From a bacterium (GTDB lineage: Bacteria > Actinomycetota > Acidimicrobiia > Acidimicrobiales > CATQHL01): 8,751 nucleotides of DNA. Where the stretch lies: positions 1 to 8,751 of the forward strand of contig JAPONU010000499.1 in assembly GCA_026713745.1 (NCBI GenBank), in the 5' to 3' direction. The translations under genes and the position numbers were made by a program. The notes beneath the pieces are model-generated. The model was not told the origin of the DNA. It ran no database searches and saw nothing but the letters and a program-made list of their open reading frames with translations. Each line of letters begins with the position of its first letter. Positions within the stretch are counted from its first letter, which is position 1. This document shows, one piece after another, positions 6,345-8,751 of the stretch.

Positions 6345-6570
6345 CGCGTACCCCCTCGCCCGCGGCCGTCCCAGCGGCGCCCGAGTCTAGGCACCGGCCC
6401 TCGGGCGCTCAAGACGGCGCTCGTCACCCTCGTGTTGCGCCTATCGACCGGGAGGCCGACGGGGGTGGTGGCCTTTCTCGTCGCCCGCCGGCGTCGTCTA
6501 GGATTCGGTCGAGAAGCTGCTCGTAGCTTCTAAAGGGGGAGTTGCAGCTTCTGGGGGGAGGGGATGCACC
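6345..6570. promoter_or_regulatory. Divergent control region between SDR and ABC operons
   Basis: This 226-base non-coding stretch must hold the promoters for both the leftward SDR unit and the rightward transport operon. Both ends carry good Shine-Dalgarno sequences: GAGGGGG on the - strand at 6357-6351 and GGAGGGG at 6557-6563 on the + strand. A TAGGAT hexamer at 6498-6503 could be a -10 box for the rightward operon, but no convincing -35 partner was seen. Confidence 0.5.
6512..6552. promoter_or_regulatory. Candidate operator: inverted repeat AGAAGCT-N6-AGCTTCT plus third half-site
   Basis: AGAAGCT (6512-6518) and AGCTTCT (6525-6531) form a 7-bp perfect inverted repeat with a six-base spacer. 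A further AGCTTCT lies at 6546-6552, exactly 21 bases (about two helical turns) after the second. It is 19-59 bases upstream of the binding-protein start. A dimeric repressor or activator site is the simplest reading. It could also fold as a small RNA hairpin in the leader. No regulator gene is in the window. Confidence 0.5.
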
Positions 6571-7680
6571 ATGAGTGCCCTCGTTAGGTCTTCTGTTTTT
6601 CGCGTACTCGTCGCATCGCTGGCGGTAGTTCTTCTCGCCACAGCCTGCGGCGACGATGACTCCGAGGAGGCGCAGCCGCCTCCGCCCGCCACGGCTCCGA
6701 CCGAGGCGCCCGCCCCGCCGCCGCCTGAGCCGCCGCCGGCTCCGACCGAGGCGCCGGCTCCACCCCCGGCTCCCACCGAGGCGCCTGCCGAGAAGCCCGT
6801 CTACGGCATGGTCACGGCGGTGCAGCACCCCTACTACGCGCCGACCGAGGCAGCGGTCGGTCCCACGTGCGAGCGATTGGGCTGCGAGGTCATCTTCCTG
6901 CAGCCCTCTTCGTGCGACGCCGCCGAGGAGAGCCAGCTCATCCGCGACGTGCTGGCGCGGGGGATCGACGGGCTCGGGGTCTCGGCGTGCGACGCCGCCG
7001 GCGTTCAGCCGGTGGTGGAGGAGGCCGCCGCCACCGGTATCCCGATCGTCACATTCGACGCCGACTGCTGCGCCGACATCCGGACGATCGCCGTGAGCAA
7101 CAGCGACCAGCAGATCGGCGAGTTGCACGCCGTGGCACTCAACGACCTCCTGCCCGACGGCGGGAAGGTCATCAACATCATCGGATCGCTGGCGATGGAG
7201 AACGTGCGGACTCGCCTGGACGCACTCGCGGACGGCATCAACCCCAACATCGAGATCGAGAACTTCGAGGACCAGAACGACCTGACCCGCACCGGTCAGA
7301 TCATCAGGGACGTCCTGACGACCCAGGGCGACGAGGTCGACATCTTCCTGACCCAGACCGGCAGCGCGGCGGTCATCGCCCAGACGCTCGTGGACGAGGG
7401 ATTCGGCGACATCCCCGTCGTCGGCATCAACGACTTCGAGGAGATCCTCGAGTGGGTCCGCAAGGGCAACGTCGTGAGCACGGTGGCGCTGAACCCCGGA
7501 GCCCAGGGGGAGTTGGCGCTCGTGGCGCTCGACAAACTCCGGCAGGGTCTCACCCCATCCGTGGACTTCTTCGGCACGGGCGGCGTGATCATCACGCCGG
7601 ACAACGTGGACACCTACGCCGACGACGTGGCGGAACTCAACGCCCGTCTGCGGGAGGAATTCGACGCTCTCTGGTCCTAG
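6571..7680 (+). CDS. ABC sugar-type substrate-binding lipoprotein (RbsB/Peripla_BP_4-like)
   Basis: This 369-residue protein is the extracytoplasmic solute receptor of the import operon. It has a signal peptide with lipobox LATAC (C26 as the lipidation site), an acidic patch (DDDSEE), then a Pro-rich tether (about 35-75) with three APTEAPA units. The ligand-binding domain starts at 'YGMVTAVQHPYYAP' (78-91), with 'FDAD' (162-165) and 'NSDQQIGE' (177-184) at positions that line the pocket and hinge in ribose-binding-like proteins, and 'PVVGINDFEEI' (282-292) in the second lobe. The mature domain holds six cysteines (100, 105, 115, 140, 166, 167), unusual for this fold. The start ATG has GGAGGGG seven bases upstream. 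It is first in the operon with ATPase and permease. A sugar or polyol ligand is inferred; exact identity is unknown. Confidence 0.9.
   Translation: MSALVRSSVFRVLVASLAVVLLATACGDDDSEEAQPPPPATAPTEAPAPPPPEPPPAPTEAPAPPPAPTEAPAEKPVYGMVTAVQHPYYAPTEAAVGPTCERLGCEVIFLQPSSCDAAEESQLIRDVLARGIDGLGVSACDAAGVQPVVEEAAATGIPIVTFDADCCADIRTIAVSNSDQQIGELHAVALNDLLPDGGKVINIIGSLAMENVRTRLDALADGINPNIEIENFEDQNDLTRTGQIIRDVLTTQGDEVDIFLTQTGSAAVIAQTLVDEGFGDIPVVGINDFEEILEWVRKGNVVSTVALNPGAQGELALVALDKLRQGLTPSVDFFGTGGVIITPDNVDTYADDVAELNARLREEFDALWS
6694..6789 (+). repeat. Repeats encoding APTEAPA in the lipoprotein tether
   Basis: Three copies of APTEAPA (residues 42-48, 57-63, 67-73) are separated by Pro-rich spacers. Such tethers hold the binding domain away from the membrane. 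The repeats are imperfect at the third codon position. Confidence 0.8.
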
Positions 7681-7696
7681 CAACTGGTACCGATCC

Positions 7697-7724
7697 GGGG
7701 CGCGGCGCCGCCGCGTCGCGCCCC
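7697..7724 (+). promoter_or_regulatory. Strong intercistronic hairpin
   Basis: GGGGCGCGGCGC (7697-7708) pairs with GCGUCGCGCCCC (7713-7724): a 12-bp stem with one G.U pair and a 4-base loop. It sits 16 bases after the binding-protein stop and 10 bases before the ATPase's GTG. There is no T-tract, so it is probably not a full terminator. The known pattern for such operons is an RNA hairpin that protects the upstream binding-protein message and lowers downstream expression. That function is inferred here. Confidence 0.6.
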
Positions 7725-7734
7725 GCCGCTCGCT

Positions 7735-8520
7735 GTGACCGCCGCGCCCGCGCGCATGAACGGCAACGGTGACCCGCTCTACGCCGGCTACGGGCTGACG
7801 AAGTGGTTCGGCGGCCTGCGGGCCGTCCACGACCTCACCCTGGAGTTGTTCGCCGGGCAGGTCTTGGCGCTGGTCGGCGACAACGGGGCCGGCAAGTCGA
7901 CCGCGCTCAAGATGCTGGCGGGGTCGCTGCGGCCCGACGCCGGCTCGATCCTGCTCGACGGCGAGAGCGTGCGGCTGGTGAGCCCACGCACGGCGCGGAC
8001 CCTGGGGATCGAGACCGTCTACCAGGACCTGGCCCTGGCCGACACGCTCGAAGTGGTGCAGAACGTGTTCTCGGGGCGGGAGTTGACGCGCTACGGCTTC
8101 CTGCGGCGCGCCGAGATGGCGAAGCAGACGGTGAGCCTGCTGGAGAACTTCAAGGTGCACATCCCCAGCGTGTTCGCCCAGATCGCCGCCCTGTCCGGCG
8201 GTCAGCGCCAGGGCTGCGCCATCTCCCGAGCGGTGAGCGGCGGCAGCCGGGTGCTGCTCCTGGACGAGCCCACCGCCGCGCTCGGCATCGCGGAGCGCGG
8301 CGGTGTCCTGGATCTCATAAAGCACCTGCGCGACGCCGGCATCGGCATCCTGATCATCAGTCACAACCTGCCGGACGTGTTCGAGGTGGCCGATCGGATC
8401 ACCGTGCTGCGCCGGGGCGAGCGGGTCGGGAACGTGGCCGCCGGCGAGGTCACCGCCACCGACGTGGTCGCCATGATCACGGGACTCTCGCAGAACGCGG
8501 CAGCGGCGGAGGACGCCTGA
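7735..8520 (+). CDS. ABC importer ATPase, single-domain FrcA type
   Basis: At 261 residues it has one nucleotide-binding domain, as in FrcA, rather than the fused double domain of RbsA (about 500). Motifs are Walker A GDNGAGKST (48-56), Q-loop Q97, signature LSGGQRQ (153-159), Walker B 'VLLLDEP' (173-179) with E178, the D-loop variant AALG (181-184) usual in sugar importers, and switch H210. It hydrolyses ATP on the cytoplasmic face to drive the permease that follows. GTG 7735 is the longest start. ATG 7756 (M8) is equally plausible, and neither has a recognisable Shine-Dalgarno. Together with the upstream hairpin, this suggests weak or re-initiated translation. It is separated from the permease gene by one base. 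Confidence 0.93.
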   Translation: MTAAPARMNGNGDPLYAGYGLTKWFGGLRAVHDLTLELFAGQVLALVGDNGAGKSTALKMLAGSLRPDAGSILLDGESVRLVSPRTARTLGIETVYQDLALADTLEVVQNVFSGRELTRYGFLRRAEMAKQTVSLLENFKVHIPSVFAQIAALSGGQRQGCAISRAVSGGSRVLLLDEPTAALGIAERGGVLDLIKHLRDAGIGILIISHNLPDVFEVADRITVLRRGERVGNVAAGEVTATDVVAMITGLSQNAAAAEDA

Positions 8521-8521
8521 G

Positions 8522-8751
8522 ATGGGCGTTCAGGGGCCCGAGGAGGGCCGGGTCGCCGCCGTGACGGCAGGGCGCAGACCGGGCAGGTACACGGAGTACC
8601 GGAACCTGCTGTTCGGCGCGCAGCGGTACCCGAAGGTCATCCTCGCGGCGGTCATAGCGGTCGGCGTGATCACGGTCATCATCGACACGCGCTTCGCCAG
8701 CTGGTTGAACGTCACCAACATCCTGCGCGCCGCGGCGCCGGTCGGCGTCGC
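8522..8751 (+). CDS. ABC sugar importer permease, N-terminal part (RbsC/FrcC-like), cut by window end
   Basis: The open frame runs off the right edge (76 codons visible). After a polar N-terminus comes a first membrane helix (about residues 39-54, 'VILAAVIAVGVITVII') and then 'FASWLNVTNILRAAAPVGV'. That order matches the start of BPD_transp_2 permeases such as RbsC, where a first helix precedes an F..xxN..NILR..A segment. The ATG lies one base after the ATPase stop, and GGAGG at 8508-8512 gives a nine-base spacing, so translation is coupled to the ATPase. It would form the membrane channel of the importer. Confidence 0.85.
   Translation, partial: MGVQGPEEGRVAAVTAGRRPGRYTEYRNLLFGAQRYPKVILAAVIAVGVITVIIDTRFASWLNVTNILRAAAPVGV

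Noticed and set aside
6542..6574. Ten-codon leader peptide from a TTG, ending in TGA overlapping the binding-protein ATG
   Set aside because: The G-rich Shine-Dalgarno directly abuts the TTG with no spacing, and the encoded peptide shows no attenuator-like codons.
6424..8364. 646-codon open frame on the - strand across the binding-protein and ATPase genes
   Set aside because: It spans two well-supported + strand genes, has no recognisable domain, and is explained by GC-rich codon structure.

Overview
The window is GC-rich throughout, with GTG/TTG-heavy start and codon use, lipoprotein-type signal peptides and actinobacterial-looking proteins. It most resembles a high-GC actinomycetote, plausibly a member of the Acidimicrobiia. 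That placement rests on family resemblance only, since there is no rRNA or marker gene here.

Left half (1-4979, all + strand). This is a tandem, partly decayed array of genes for secreted or surface repeat proteins. They share three module types: RCC1-like beta-propeller blades with a CGL...CWG signature, bacterial Ig/cadherin-like (Big_9-type) domains with a 'DVLANDV' signature, and RTX calcium-binding nonapeptides. In order there are: (i) the 3' part of an RCC1/Big_9 gene, broken by a one-base frameshift near 295 (1-1136); (ii) a short remnant of an IS3-family transposase OrfA (about 1192-1352); (iii) a headless Big_9 + RTX gene with 27 nonapeptides (1296-2438); (iv) an intact seven-blade RCC1 + Big_9 lipoprotein gene (2426-4588); and (v) a frameshifted mosaic remnant (4589-4979), whose start is copied from unit iii and whose end is copied from unit i. 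The array looks like a surface-protein locus under active recombination. Only gene iv looks fully functional.

Middle (5061-6344, - strand). A two-gene unit reads leftward, encoding a classical short-chain dehydrogenase/reductase and then a small SnoaL/NTF2-like protein. It converges on the array across a hairpin-rich gap of 81 bases.

Right half (6571-8751, + strand). This is an ABC import operon of the ribose/fructose (RbsB-FrcA-FrcC) type: a substrate-binding lipoprotein, a single-domain ATPase, and the start of the permease, which runs off the window. A strong 12-bp hairpin sits between the binding-protein and ATPase genes. The 226-base divergent control region between the SDR and ABC operons carries a 7-bp inverted repeat plus a third half-site, a candidate operator that could couple uptake to the dehydrogenase unit. 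No RNA genes or CRISPR arrays were seen.
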